Source of the DNA: Achromobacter sp. MYb9
Lineage (GTDB): Bacteria > Pseudomonadota > Gammaproteobacteria > Burkholderiales > Burkholderiaceae_B
Direction: 5' to 3'
Assembly: GCF_002975275.1 (NCBI RefSeq)
Contig: NZ_PCOQ01000004.1
Span: 124,001-188,000 of the forward strand
Length of the DNA stretch: 64,000 nucleotides
This document shows positions 44,280 through 53,201 of the stretch, one piece after another (within the stretch, counting starts at the first letter, position 1; each line of letters starts with the position of its first letter). The position numbers and the translations under genes were made by a program. The notes below the pieces were generated by a model, which saw only the letters and a list, made by a program, of their open reading frames with translations, was not told the DNA's origin and made no database searches.

Positions 44280-45560
44280 ATGAATCAACCCGTCCAAGCG
44301 GTGCTGCAGGCCGGCACGCTGACTGGCGAGCGCGAGGCAGGCGGCATCTGCTGCTATCGCGCCATTCCCTATGCGCAGCCTCCCGTGGGCAGCCTGCGCT
44401 TCGCGCCGCCGCAGCCCGCCGCATGGCGCGGCCACCTCGATGCCACGCGCGCCGGGCCCGTCGCGCCGCAACTGCCTTCGCGGCTACGCGGCGCCATGGG
44501 CGATTTCGACGCGCCCCAATCCGAAGACTGCCTGCACCTGACCGTATGGACGCCTGGCGCGGACGCCGCGCGACGGCCCGTGGTGGTGTGGCTGCATGGC
44601 GGTGCCTGGCAAAGCGGCGGCGGCGCGCTGGATTGGTACGACGGATCACATCTTGCGGCCCGAGGCGACCTGGTGGTCGTGGCCGTCAACTACCGGCTGG
44701 CCGCGCTGGGCTGGCTGTATGTACCCGGACAAACCGCAAACGTCGGCCTGCTGGACCAGGAGATGGCGATCGACTGGGTGCTGGAGAACATCCAGGACCT
44801 GGGCGGCGACCCCGAGCGGATCACGGTCATGGGCCAATCGGCAGGGGCGTCGTCGATTTGCGCGATGCTGGCGCGACAGCCCCGTTTCTCGCGCGCCATT
44901 CTGCAAAGCGCGGCGCTGGGCCGGGGCTTTCGCAGCGCCGCGCAAGCCGACGCGCTGGGCCAGGCGTTTTTACACGCTGCCGGCGCCGAATCGCTGGACG
45001 CGGCACGTGGCCTGCCCGTGGCTGCCCTGCTGGCGGCCCAGCAGGCGCCCGCCGTGCAGGACGCGCTGCGCGCCGAAGGCAGCAGCCGCAGCCAGTTCTG
45101 CCCCGTGCTGGACGGCCAGGTGCTGCCGCACGACATCGCGCCCGCGCTGCAACGGGCGGCGTCCCGCGCGGATGTGCTGGTGACCTATACCCGCGACGAA
45201 ATGGCGGCCTTTCCCGGCCACATGGTCAACGCGTCCGATGCGGCCGGCCAGCAAGCCGGCGAGGAGGTCTTCGGCGCGCCTTCCCGTCAATGGGCCCGGG
45301 ACGCCGTGGCAAGTGGCCGGCAAGCCTGGCTGGCGCGCTTCGACGTGGCGCCCACGGCGCGCTTCGGGGCCTGCCATTGCATCGAACTGCCGTTCGTGTT
45401 CGGCACCATCGGCGCCTATGCCGCCGCCCCGATGCTGGCGGGATTGCCCGAGGCGCAGGCGTCCCAGCTCACGCAGCAGACGCAGCAAGCGTGGATCGCG
45501 TTCATCCGCGGCGAAGCGCCCAGCTGGCCGATGGCGCCGCACCAGCACATCCTGGCCTGA
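44280..45560 (+). CDS. type-B carboxylesterase
   Basis: A 426-residue serine esterase. Type-B markers are SEDCLHLTVW (81-90), the oxyanion loop VVWLHGGAW (103-110) and the nucleophile Ser187 in GQSAGAS; the His is likely in GACHCIELPFVFG. It is somewhat shorter than classic 500-residue members. No signal peptide is seen. It lies 43 nt before a Bug receptor gene, suggesting joint uptake and hydrolysis of one compound. Confidence 0.9.
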   Translation: MNQPVQAVLQAGTLTGEREAGGICCYRAIPYAQPPVGSLRFAPPQPAAWRGHLDATRAGPVAPQLPSRLRGAMGDFDAPQSEDCLHLTVWTPGADAARRPVVVWLHGGAWQSGGGALDWYDGSHLAARGDLVVVAVNYRLAALGWLYVPGQTANVGLLDQEMAIDWVLENIQDLGGDPERITVMGQSAGASSICAMLARQPRFSRAILQSAALGRGFRSAAQADALGQAFLHAAGAESLDAARGLPVAALLAAQQAPAVQDALRAEGSSRSQFCPVLDGQVLPHDIAPALQRAASRADVLVTYTRDEMAAFPGHMVNASDAAGQQAGEEVFGAPSRQWARDAVASGRQAWLARFDVAPTARFGACHCIELPFVFGTIGAYAAAPMLAGLPEAQASQLTQQTQQAWIAFIRGEAPSWPMAPHQHILA

Positions 45561-45603
45561 GCACGCGACCGCCGCGCCCACCTACAACACAAGGGGAAAT
45601 TCC

Positions 45604-46551
45604 ATGTTCAAGCACACCGCGCTGGCACTTGCGCTGCTGGCGCCACTTGCCGCTTCGGCCACCTATCCCGACAAACCCGTGAAGATCATCGTGTCCAACC
45701 CGCCCGGCGGCCCGGTGGATGTCATGCTGCGCGTGCTGGCCAGCAAACTGGGCGCCGCCTGGGGGCAGCCGGTGGTGGTGGAGAATCGGCCGGGCGCCTC
45801 CGGCATCATCAGCACCAGCGCCCTGGTCAAGTCCGCGCCCGACGGCTACACGCTGGGCATGGTGGTGGCATCCACCGTCACGATCGTGCCATTCGCGGTG
45901 GATGCGCTGCCTTTCGACACGCAAAAGGACCTGCAGCCGATCTCGCTGGTGGCCCGCACGCCGTTCCTCTTCATCGTGTCCAAGGACAGCCCGATCAAGA
46001 CCTGGGAAGACTTCGTGCGCGAAAGCAAGGCGCGCAACCTGAGCGTGGGGTCGTTCTCCATCGGCACGGCCTTTCATCTGGTGTGGGAACAGACCGCCCG
46101 GCGCGCCGGCATCAAGGCCCTTTACGTGCCGTCGTCTTCGTCCGGTAAAACACAGAACGACCTGATCGGCGGCCAACTGGATGTGGGCCTGGATGCGCCG
46201 TCCAGCGCCAAGGGCCTGATAGACAGCGGCCGCCTGCGCGCCATCGCCATCACCAGCCCCGAACGCTTTCGTGGCCTGCCCGGCACGCCCACGCTGAAAG
46301 AGTCCGGCCTGGACTACGCGCCGCAACCCTGGATCGGCTTGATGGCGCCCGCCGGCGTGCCGACAGAGCGCGTGGCGTTTATCCAGAAGGCGGTGTCCGA
46401 CATTTTGAAAGACCCCGCGATGCAGACCCAGATGGACACGCTGGGCATGATCCCGATCGGCAGTTCGCCGGAAGCACTGGCAGCGACCATCAAGGCGGAC
46501 CGCGCGGACATGGCGCCGCTGATCAAGGAGCTGGGCATCAAGCTGCAATAG
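45604..46551 (+). CDS. Bug-family tripartite-tricarboxylate-type receptor
   Basis: A 315-residue periplasmic binding protein with a signal peptide ending near residue 19 (ASATYPDKP). Bug features include KIIVSNPPGGPVDVMLRVLASKL, VENRPGASGIIS and APDGYTLGM. No TctA/TctB membrane genes are nearby, so it is one of the orphan receptors typical of Bordetella relatives. The ligand is probably a carboxylate or aromatic acid linked to the upstream esterase. Confidence 0.92.
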   Translation: MFKHTALALALLAPLAASATYPDKPVKIIVSNPPGGPVDVMLRVLASKLGAAWGQPVVVENRPGASGIISTSALVKSAPDGYTLGMVVASTVTIVPFAVDALPFDTQKDLQPISLVARTPFLFIVSKDSPIKTWEDFVRESKARNLSVGSFSIGTAFHLVWEQTARRAGIKALYVPSSSSGKTQNDLIGGQLDVGLDAPSSAKGLIDSGRLRAIAITSPERFRGLPGTPTLKESGLDYAPQPWIGLMAPAGVPTERVAFIQKAVSDILKDPAMQTQMDTLGMIPIGSSPEALAATIKADRADMAPLIKELGIKLQ

Positions 46552-46579
46552 ATCGGTATCGAGAATGCGTTCTTTTCAA

Positions 46580-46608
46580 TTGACCGACGGTCGGTCGATA
46601 ACTAGAAT
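46580..46608 (+). promoter_or_regulatory. sigma-70 promoter with an embedded palindromic operator
   Basis: TTGACC (46580-46585) and TAGAAT (46603-46608) are 17 nt apart, close to the consensus. The exact inverted repeat GACCGAC-G-GTCGGTC (46582-46596) overlaps the -35 box and the spacer, so a bound repressor would block polymerase. It drives the DHA2 exporter gene starting at 46636. TetR-family repressors commonly use sites of this shape, but none is adjacent. Confidence 0.72.
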
Positions 46609-46635
46609 GGCTTTTTCGCCACCGGTTCCGCTTTC

Positions 46636-48135
46636 ATGCCCATGTCGCCCTCGCGCCGCCGCGCCCTTGCCGTTGCCGTCAACCTGGGCAGCTTCATCAC
46701 CATCCTGGACATCAGCATCGTCAACGTGGCGTTGCCCACCATGCAGGCCGCGCTGCAGATCGACATGGCGGGCCTGCAGTGGGTAGTGGACGCCTACGCG
46801 TTGTTCCTGTCCGCCTTGATGCTGTCGGCGGGCCCCCTGGGCGACCGCTATGGCCGCAAGCGTTCCTGGTTGGCGGGCGTGCTGTTGTTCACGGCCGGCT
46901 CCGCAATCTGCGGATGGGCGGGCAGCCTGCCCGTGCTGCTGATCGGGCGCGCCGTGCAAGGCGTGGCGGGCGCCTTGCTGATCCCCGGCGCGCTGTCGCT
47001 GCTGACACAGGCCTTTCCGGACCCAAAAGCGCGCGCACAGGCGATCGGCGTGTGGGCATCGTGCAATGCGATCTCGCTGATCGTGGGGCCGATGTTGGGC
47101 GGCCTGCTGGTGGCGCATTTCAGCTGGCAGAGCATCTTCCTGATCAACCTGCCGGTGGGTGCGTTGGCCATCGCCCTGGGTGCGTGGGGCATCCAGGAAA
47201 GCGCGGACCCCGAACACGCCGCCTTCGACCCTGCGGGCCAGGCACTTAGCGTGGTCTGGCTGGGCGCGCTGACCTATGGCCTGATCGCGGCGGGCGAACA
47301 CGGCTGGAATGCCACGGACGCCGTGGCCTCGTTGTGCGTGGCGGCGGCGGGGCTGGCAGCCTTCCTGGTGGTCGAACACCGCGCGGCGCGGCCCTTGCTG
47401 CCGCTGCGCCTGTTCCGCGATGCCGGCTTCGCGACAACCAACTTCGCCTCGTTTGTGCTGGGCTTTTCGGGCTATAGCAGTTTGTTTTTCTTTTCGCTGT
47501 ATCTGCAGCACGTGCAAGGCTTGTCGCCACTGGACACCGGGTGGCGGCTGGCGCCGCAGTTCATCGCGACCGGGCTGGTATCGACGGTGTTCGGCCGCCT
47601 GAACCTGCGCTTCGGCCTGCCCCGGCTGATGATCGCCGGCTACGGCCTGATTGGCGCCGCCATGCTGGGCATGATGCAATTCGACGCGCATACGCCCTGG
47701 TTCGAGACCGGATCGCTGATGGTGATGCTGGGCCTGGGCATGGGGCTGGCCGTGCCGTCGACCAGCATGGCCGTCATGGCGACGGTGCCGCGCGCGCGTT
47801 CGGGCATGGCGTCCGCCACCATGAACGCGCTGCGCCAGACCGGCATGACGATAGGCATCGCGTTGCTGGGCGCATTAATGAGCGGTCGCGCAATAGACGC
47901 GTTCACCCGCACGTTGGCAGGCATGGGCGTGGCCGATGCGCCGGGCGTGGCGCGCGCCGCCGTCACGCGGCATGTCATGCCTGCCCAACCGTCAGGCATC
48001 GCCGCCGGGTTCGCCGACGCGCTGGCCAGCGGTTTCCACACCGCGATGCTGATCGCGGGCGCCGCATCCGTATTGACGGCGGTGTTGCTATGGGCCGTCG
48101 CGCGCGGCGCCAAGCCCGCGCTGCACACCGTTTGA
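46636..48135 (+). CDS. DHA2-type MFS drug exporter
   Basis: A 499-residue protein with about 14 helices. Motif A is GPLGDRYGRKRSW after helix 2, the DHA2 motif ITILDISIVNVALP is in helix 1, and motif C-like GPMLGGLLV is in helix 5. It should pump lipophilic drugs or quaternary compounds out in exchange for protons. A second ATG is at 46642. Its promoter carries a repressor-like palindrome. Confidence 0.93.
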   Translation: MPMSPSRRRALAVAVNLGSFITILDISIVNVALPTMQAALQIDMAGLQWVVDAYALFLSALMLSAGPLGDRYGRKRSWLAGVLLFTAGSAICGWAGSLPVLLIGRAVQGVAGALLIPGALSLLTQAFPDPKARAQAIGVWASCNAISLIVGPMLGGLLVAHFSWQSIFLINLPVGALAIALGAWGIQESADPEHAAFDPAGQALSVVWLGALTYGLIAAGEHGWNATDAVASLCVAAAGLAAFLVVEHRAARPLLPLRLFRDAGFATTNFASFVLGFSGYSSLFFFSLYLQHVQGLSPLDTGWRLAPQFIATGLVSTVFGRLNLRFGLPRLMIAGYGLIGAAMLGMMQFDAHTPWFETGSLMVMLGLGMGLAVPSTSMAVMATVPRARSGMASATMNALRQTGMTIGIALLGALMSGRAIDAFTRTLAGMGVADAPGVARAAVTRHVMPAQPSGIAAGFADALASGFHTAMLIAGAASVLTAVLLWAVARGAKPALHTV

Positions 48136-48142
48136 ACGCCTG

Positions 48143-48159
48143 ATTCCGGCGCCCGGAAT
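48143..48159. terminator. short hairpin after the MFS exporter gene
   Basis: ATTCCGG (48143-48149), CGC, CCGGAAT (48153-48159) form a 7-bp stem 8 nt after the stop; a third partial copy (CCCGGAAT) follows near 48167. There is no U-tract, so its role as a terminator is uncertain. Confidence 0.45.
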
Positions 48160-48277
48160 TCCACCTCCCGGAATCAAACGGCGGTGATTTTAAGCATCCG
48201 TAACAAAGCTGCCGGCCGCGCGGCGCTTGGGTAAGATCCTCATCCAATAACAGGTTAACAACCACGAGGAGAAGACC

Positions 48278-49666
48278 ATGCAATCGCGTAAGACGTTATT
48301 CCGGCTGGCCCCGCTGGCGCTCGCCGCCCATCTGCTGATGGCCGGCCTCGCGGCGGCCCAAAGCGCGCCCGGCACGCAAGGTCCGTTGCCGCCCGCGCCC
48401 AACGCCGCGCTGTCCGAACAGATCGAGCAGCGCGCGAAAGCGATCGAAGACAAGCTCATCGCCTGGCGCCGCGACATCCATCAGCATCCCGAACTGGGCA
48501 ACCAGGAAACGCGTACCGCGAAGCTCGTGGCGGATCATCTGCGCGCGCTGGGCATGGACGTGAAGACCGGCGTGGCAGGAACGGGCGTCGTTGCCGTGCT
48601 CAAGGGAGGCAAACCCGGGCCGGTCGTGGCGCTGCGCGCCGACATGGATGCCCTGCCCGTCAAGGAGCAAGTGGACGTGCCCTTCGCGTCGAAGGCCAAG
48701 GGCACTTATCTGGGCAAAGACGTGGACGTGATGCACGCCTGCGGCCACGACACCCACACCGCGATTCTGATGGCCACCGCCGAAGTCCTGGCCGGCATGA
48801 AAGACCAGTTGCCGGGCAGTGTGAAGTTCATTTTCCAGCCCGCCGAGGAAAGCCCGGCGGACTTCGAACCGGACGGCAAGAAGATCTGGGGCGCCAAGAT
48901 GATGGTGCAGGAAGGCGTGCTGGAAAATCCCAAGGTGGACGCCATCTTCGGCTTGCACGTGTCCAGCGCGTATCCGGCCGGCTGGCTGTCGTGGCGCAGC
49001 GGCCCGGCCATGGCTGCCGCCGACCAGTTCTGGATCGACGTCACCGGCAAGCAGACGCACGGCGCGCGCCCCTGGTCGGGCATCGACCCCATCGTCGTCA
49101 GTTCCCAGATCATCCTGGGCTTGCAGACCATTCCCAGCCGCCAGATCAACAGCATGCTGGAGCCTGCCGTCATCACCGTGGGCGCCATCCACGGCGGCAA
49201 CCGCATGAACATCGTGCCGGACAACGTCGCCATGACGGGCACCATCCGCACCTATGACGAAGGCATGAAGAAGGACATCCATCAACGCATCACCCGCACC
49301 GCCGAGATGATCGCGCAAAGCGCCGGCGCGAAGGCCGACGTGCGCGTGGTCGAACTCTACAACGCCACCGTCAACAACCCGGCGCTGACCGAGCAGATGG
49401 GTTCCACCTTGCGCCGCGTGGCGGGCGAAGGCAACTATGGCCTGCAACCGAAATCCACGGCGTCGGAAGACTTTTCGTTTTATCAGGAAAAGGTGCCGGG
49501 CATGTTCTTCTATCTGGGCGTGACGCCCAAAGGCACCGACGTGGAAAAGGCCGCCCCCAATCACTCGCCGCGCTTCTACGTGGATGAATCAGGCCTGATC
49601 AACGGCGTGCGCGCCTTGTCGAACCTGACCATCGACTACATGGCCCGCGCGCAGAAAGGCAGCTAA
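48278..49666 (+). CDS. exported M20-family amidohydrolase
   Basis: A 462-residue metal-dependent hydrolase of the hippurate/N-acyl-amino-acid amidohydrolase type. A signal peptide ends near residue 28 (GLAAAQS), which is unusual because most M20 amidohydrolases are cytoplasmic. Metal ligands are in the HACGHDTHT loop, FQPAEES and the late NHSPRFYVDE His; WRRDIHQHPELGNQE is the family entry motif. GAGGAG precedes the ATG. It would cleave N-acyl amino acids in the periplasm. Confidence 0.92.
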   Translation: MQSRKTLFRLAPLALAAHLLMAGLAAAQSAPGTQGPLPPAPNAALSEQIEQRAKAIEDKLIAWRRDIHQHPELGNQETRTAKLVADHLRALGMDVKTGVAGTGVVAVLKGGKPGPVVALRADMDALPVKEQVDVPFASKAKGTYLGKDVDVMHACGHDTHTAILMATAEVLAGMKDQLPGSVKFIFQPAEESPADFEPDGKKIWGAKMMVQEGVLENPKVDAIFGLHVSSAYPAGWLSWRSGPAMAAADQFWIDVTGKQTHGARPWSGIDPIVVSSQIILGLQTIPSRQINSMLEPAVITVGAIHGGNRMNIVPDNVAMTGTIRTYDEGMKKDIHQRITRTAEMIAQSAGAKADVRVVELYNATVNNPALTEQMGSTLRRVAGEGNYGLQPKSTASEDFSFYQEKVPGMFFYLGVTPKGTDVEKAAPNHSPRFYVDESGLINGVRALSNLTIDYMARAQKGS

Positions 49667-49677
49667 GCAGTACGGCA

Positions 49678-49696
49678 GGCGGGCGTGAAGCCCGCC
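49678..49696. terminator. hairpin between convergent genes
   Basis: GGCGGGC (49678-49684), GTGAA, GCCCGCC (49690-49696) form a strong 7-bp stem 11 nt after the M20 stop and 20 nt before the end of the convergent acetyltransferase gene. No T-run follows in either direction. Confidence 0.6.
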
Positions 49697-49715
49697 CGCA
49701 GGTCCGCCATGTGCT

Positions 49716-50225
49716 TCAGCGGTCCGCCTGCGCGGTGGCGTCAAACCCCTGGTGATACGCGACCCGGCCTTGCGCCGGGCGCGTGAATGCCTGCGCCATG
49801 AAGTACTCCGGCGGCACGCCGGGATACGTCAGCGTGGGCGTCGGCTCAAATCCGAAACGCCGGTAATACGCCGGGTCGCCCAACACCACGCAGCCCGCCG
49901 CGCCCATCGCCTTCAGGCGGTCCAGACCGGCCCGGATCAACGCCCTGCCGATGCCACGACCCTGCCAGTCAGGCAGCACCGCGACCGGTCCCAACCCGTA
50001 CCAATCCGGCGATCCGTCGCTGATCCGGACGGGAGAAAACGCAATGTGCCCCACGACCTGTGCATTGGCCCGCGCCACCAGCGACAGCGTCAACGCGCCT
50101 GCCTCGCGCAGCGCGTGGGTGATGTAGCCTTCGGTCTGCTGGCTATGAAGATGGTCTTTGAACGCAGCTTGCGTCAACGTGAAAATGGCGTCGTGGTCTT
50201 CCGGCGTTTCCGGCAGGATCTGCAT
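49716..50225 (-). CDS. GNAT acetyltransferase (YhbS-like)
   Basis: A 169-residue N-acetyltransferase. The strand GLGPVAVLPDWQGRGIGRALIRAGL carries the acetyl-CoA loop, and GDPAYYRRFGFEPTPTL is the C-terminal motif of YhbS-like members. The start at 50225 (MQILPETPEDH) is the family N-terminus. It is divergent from nadX over 139 nt. Its acceptor is unknown. Confidence 0.9.
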   Translation of the reverse strand: MQILPETPEDHDAIFTLTQAAFKDHLHSQQTEGYITHALREAGALTLSLVARANAQVVGHIAFSPVRISDGSPDWYGLGPVAVLPDWQGRGIGRALIRAGLDRLKAMGAAGCVVLGDPAYYRRFGFEPTPTLTYPGVPPEYFMAQAFTRPAQGRVAYHQGFDATAQADR

Positions 50226-50364
50226 GCCCGGGCTCCCATGGAATCGAGCTGAAAGTGTAGCCGCCCCTGACGGCCATTGCGCATTGACGCCCGTCGGCAC
50301 GGTGGCTACAGTGGCCGGCAGCCCGCGCCTTCCTCGGCGCTTTTTCCCGCCCTTCAGGACTCTT

Positions 50365-51168
50365 ATGAACAGCTACCGCGTCGGCATCGCCGGCTTCGGC
50401 GCCATCGGCCAAGCCGTGGCGCAATCCCTGGACGCCGGCGTGCCCGGCCTGACCTTGGCCGCCGTCGCCGTGCGCGACCCCAAGGCCCCGCCCGCCTTCG
50501 CATGGACCCACGCGGCGCCGGTCTTCACCACCCTTGACGCCTTGCACGAGCATTGCGACGTGGTCGTGGAATGCGCGCCCGCCGCCGTGTTCCGCGACAT
50601 CGCCGAACCCGTGCTGCGCAACGGCAAGAAGATGGTGGTGCTGAGCTCCGGCGCCCTGCTGCGCCACGACGACCTGATCGAACTGGCGCGCCAGCATCAT
50701 GGCCAGATCATCGTGCCGTCGGGCGCCATCCTGGGGCTGGACGCCATCACGGCGGCCGCCGAAGGCGTCATCCATTCCGTCACGATGATCACGCGCAAAC
50801 CCGTGCGCGGCCTGCTGGGCGCGCCTTACCTGACCGACAACAACATCGACATCGCCGACATCACCGAACCGCGCCTGATCTTCCGCGGTTCGCCACGCGA
50901 GGCCGCGGTGGGCTTTCCGGCCAACCTGAACGTGGCCGTCAGCGTGTCGCTGGCGGGTATCGGGCCCGACCGCACCACGCTGGAGATCTGGGCCGACCCG
51001 TCGCTGGAACGCAATATCCACCGCGTGGAAGTCGTCTCGGATTCGGCATCGTTCTCGATGGAAATCCAGAACATTCCCTCGGCGAACCCCAAGACAGGCC
51101 GCATCACGGCACAAAGCGTGGTCGCCGCGCTGCGCAAGCTGACCGGCCCGCTGCGCATGGGCACCTGA
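50365..51168 (+). CDS. nadX: L-aspartate dehydrogenase
   Basis: A 267-residue enzyme that oxidises L-aspartate to iminoaspartate using NAD(P), an entry to NAD synthesis that replaces NadB. The nucleotide fold is GIAGFGAIGQA; the family segment IVPSGAILGLDAI and catalytic His in NIHRVEV are present. Length fits NadX. No nadA or nadC is adjacent, so its use in NAD synthesis rather than aspartate breakdown is inferred. Confidence 0.92.
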   Translation: MNSYRVGIAGFGAIGQAVAQSLDAGVPGLTLAAVAVRDPKAPPAFAWTHAAPVFTTLDALHEHCDVVVECAPAAVFRDIAEPVLRNGKKMVVLSSGALLRHDDLIELARQHHGQIIVPSGAILGLDAITAAAEGVIHSVTMITRKPVRGLLGAPYLTDNNIDIADITEPRLIFRGSPREAAVGFPANLNVAVSVSLAGIGPDRTTLEIWADPSLERNIHRVEVVSDSASFSMEIQNIPSANPKTGRITAQSVVAALRKLTGPLRMGT

Positions 51169-51224
51169 ACGGCGCGCAGCCCCATCTTTGCCGCCCGGCC
51201 CGGTGGGTCAAGCGGGTCGGTCCA

Positions 51225-53057
51225 TCAGGCCGCGGCGCGCAAGGCCGCGCTGTCGGCCGGCGGCGCCATGGGTTCCACCGCCCAACCGCCCTCGCCGTCC
51301 AGCGCCAGCCGATGCGTGTGGAACGGGTCCAGCGTGCTGCGATGGCCCACGCTGACCAGCATGCAGTCTGGCAGAGCACGGCGCAACAGGCTGTACAGCA
51401 TGTGCTCCAGCCCTTCGTCGGTTGCCGAAGTGGCTTCGTCCAGGAACACGATGGCCGGCCGATTGAACAGTACCCGGGCAAACGCCACGCGCTGCTGTTC
51501 ACCCAGGGACAGGATGCGGGACCAGTCCGCGACCTCGTCCAGGCGACCGGCCAAATGCCCCAGATTGACGTGCCGCAATGCGTCGGCCAGGCGCGCGTCG
51601 TCCTGCGGCTGCGCCTGCCCCGGGTAGGCCACGGCGCCCCGCAGATCGCCCAGCGGCAGATAGGGCCGCTGCGACAGGAACAACGCCGATGCGCCTTCGG
51701 GCCGCCGCACCCGGCCTTGCGCATAAGGCCACAACCCGGCCAACGCCCGCAACAAGGTCGTCTTGCCGCTGCCCGACGGCCCCTTGATCAACAAGGTCTG
51801 CCCCGGGCGCAACCGCAGATGCAATTGGTGCAGCAGCATGCTGCCGTCAGGACGCGTCACCGTGACGCCATCGATCTCCAAGCCATCCCGCCACGGCTCG
51901 GTTTGCACTGCCGGCAACCCGCGCGCCGCTTCGTTCGCATCCAGGAATCCATTCAGGCGGTCCAGCGTGGCGCGGTATTGCGCAAAGGTGTCGTAGGACG
52001 TCCGGAAGAACGACAGCGCATCCTGCACCTGGCCGAACGCCTGCGAGGTCTGCATCACATCACCCAGCTTGATCGCGCCGCTAAAGAAACGTGGCGCCTG
52101 CAGAATGAAGGGGAAGACCACCGCAACCTGGCTGACCGACAAATTGAAGCCGTCGAACTTCAAGCCCCGGTAGACCCGCGCCCAGAGGTTCGCGATGTAG
52201 GCCGCAAACCGCGTCCACAACGTCGCGCGCTCTGCCGCTTCGCCTTGATAGAACGCGATGTTTTCGGCGTTTTCGCGCAAACGGACCAGCGCGTAGCGGA
52301 AGTTGGCGGTCAGCCGTTCCGACAGGAAATTCAGCTGGATCAACGGACGGCCGATCTTGAAGGCGAACCACGTCGCGACGATCACATACAGGAAGACCAC
52401 GAACACCATGGCGCGCGGGATATCGATGCCCCCGACCGACAATGGGCCGGACAGGCCCCACAGGATGCCGGTGAACGCCACCAGCGACACCACCGCGCTG
52501 AGCGCGCCGATGGCCAGGGTGCGCGAGCCGGTGACGAACATCGCGATGTCCTGCTCGATGCGTTGATCAGGGTTATCGACGGGCGCATCCACGAAGTGCC
52601 CGCGGTAGTACGCGCTGGCGCCAAGCCAGTCGCGCGTGAGGCGGTCGTTCAACCACACGCGCCAATGGATATCGAATGACTGGCCGACATAACTGTCGGC
52701 AAGCGCACGCACGACGTGCACGGAGGCCAGTATCGAGAAGATGCCCAGGAAGCGCCAGAAGGCGGTGGGATCCAGCGCTTGCAGCGCGCTATAGAAGCCG
52801 TTGTACCAAAATGAGAACAGCACGGTCATGCGCACCGCGGCCATCGCCAGGAACAGCAATAGCGCCAGCGTCAACAAGGGCCGCCAACTGCGCCGTGGCG
52901 TGAGGTACGGCCATGCCAGGCGCCAGAACTTGCGGCCCCAGTCGGTCGTTCGCGCCAGCGCCACCGCCATCAGCGCGGTCGCGACGGCCGTGATGCCAAA
53001 CGCGCGCGCAAGCCACAGCGCGCTTTCCGCCAATTGCTGTTGCCAGTTCAGATCCAT
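51225..53057 (-). CDS. ABC transporter with SbmA/BacA-like membrane domain (YddA type)
   Basis: A 610-residue half-transporter. About six helices in residues 1-330 resemble SbmA/BacA and ABCD-type domains (TVLFSFWYNGFYSALQALDPTAFWRF). The ATPase domain has GPSGSGKTTLLRALAGLW, signature LSLGEQQRVAFARVL and FLDEATSATDEG. Relatives include E. coli YddA and mycobacterial Rv1819c, linked to uptake of cobalamin and antimicrobial peptides. I use the ATG at 53057; a TTG at 53063 is possible. A palindrome lies about 72 nt upstream. Confidence 0.9.
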   Translation of the reverse strand: MDLNWQQQLAESALWLARAFGITAVATALMAVALARTTDWGRKFWRLAWPYLTPRRSWRPLLTLALLLFLAMAAVRMTVLFSFWYNGFYSALQALDPTAFWRFLGIFSILASVHVVRALADSYVGQSFDIHWRVWLNDRLTRDWLGASAYYRGHFVDAPVDNPDQRIEQDIAMFVTGSRTLAIGALSAVVSLVAFTGILWGLSGPLSVGGIDIPRAMVFVVFLYVIVATWFAFKIGRPLIQLNFLSERLTANFRYALVRLRENAENIAFYQGEAAERATLWTRFAAYIANLWARVYRGLKFDGFNLSVSQVAVVFPFILQAPRFFSGAIKLGDVMQTSQAFGQVQDALSFFRTSYDTFAQYRATLDRLNGFLDANEAARGLPAVQTEPWRDGLEIDGVTVTRPDGSMLLHQLHLRLRPGQTLLIKGPSGSGKTTLLRALAGLWPYAQGRVRRPEGASALFLSQRPYLPLGDLRGAVAYPGQAQPQDDARLADALRHVNLGHLAGRLDEVADWSRILSLGEQQRVAFARVLFNRPAIVFLDEATSATDEGLEHMLYSLLRRALPDCMLVSVGHRSTLDPFHTHRLALDGEGGWAVEPMAPPADSAALRAAA

Positions 53058-53128
53058 GGGCAAGCCCCCGAAAAAGCCATTCCTGGTTAGACGGGACGGC
53101 GGGGCCGGGTTCCGAAGAAAATGCCGTT

Positions 53129-53143
53129 TTAAGCCTGGCTTAA
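53129..53143. promoter_or_regulatory. 15-bp palindrome upstream of the SbmA-like ABC gene
   Basis: TTAAGCC (53129-53135), T, GGCTTAA (53137-53143) is an exact inverted repeat in the 144-nt gap between the LysR gene and the ABC gene, both leftward. It is a candidate operator for the ABC gene. I cannot name the regulator. Confidence 0.45.
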
Positions 53144-53201
53144 GCGTTCTGAAAGCGCCGCTGAATGCGCAGTGAAAGGCTGGCGAAGATTGCGTGCAGG
53201 A

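Noticed and set aside
50553-52679. A 708-codon open frame crossing nadX and the ABC exporter
   Set aside because: It runs out of frame through nadX and then antisense to the ABC gene. The product is Arg- and Gln-rich with no motifs.
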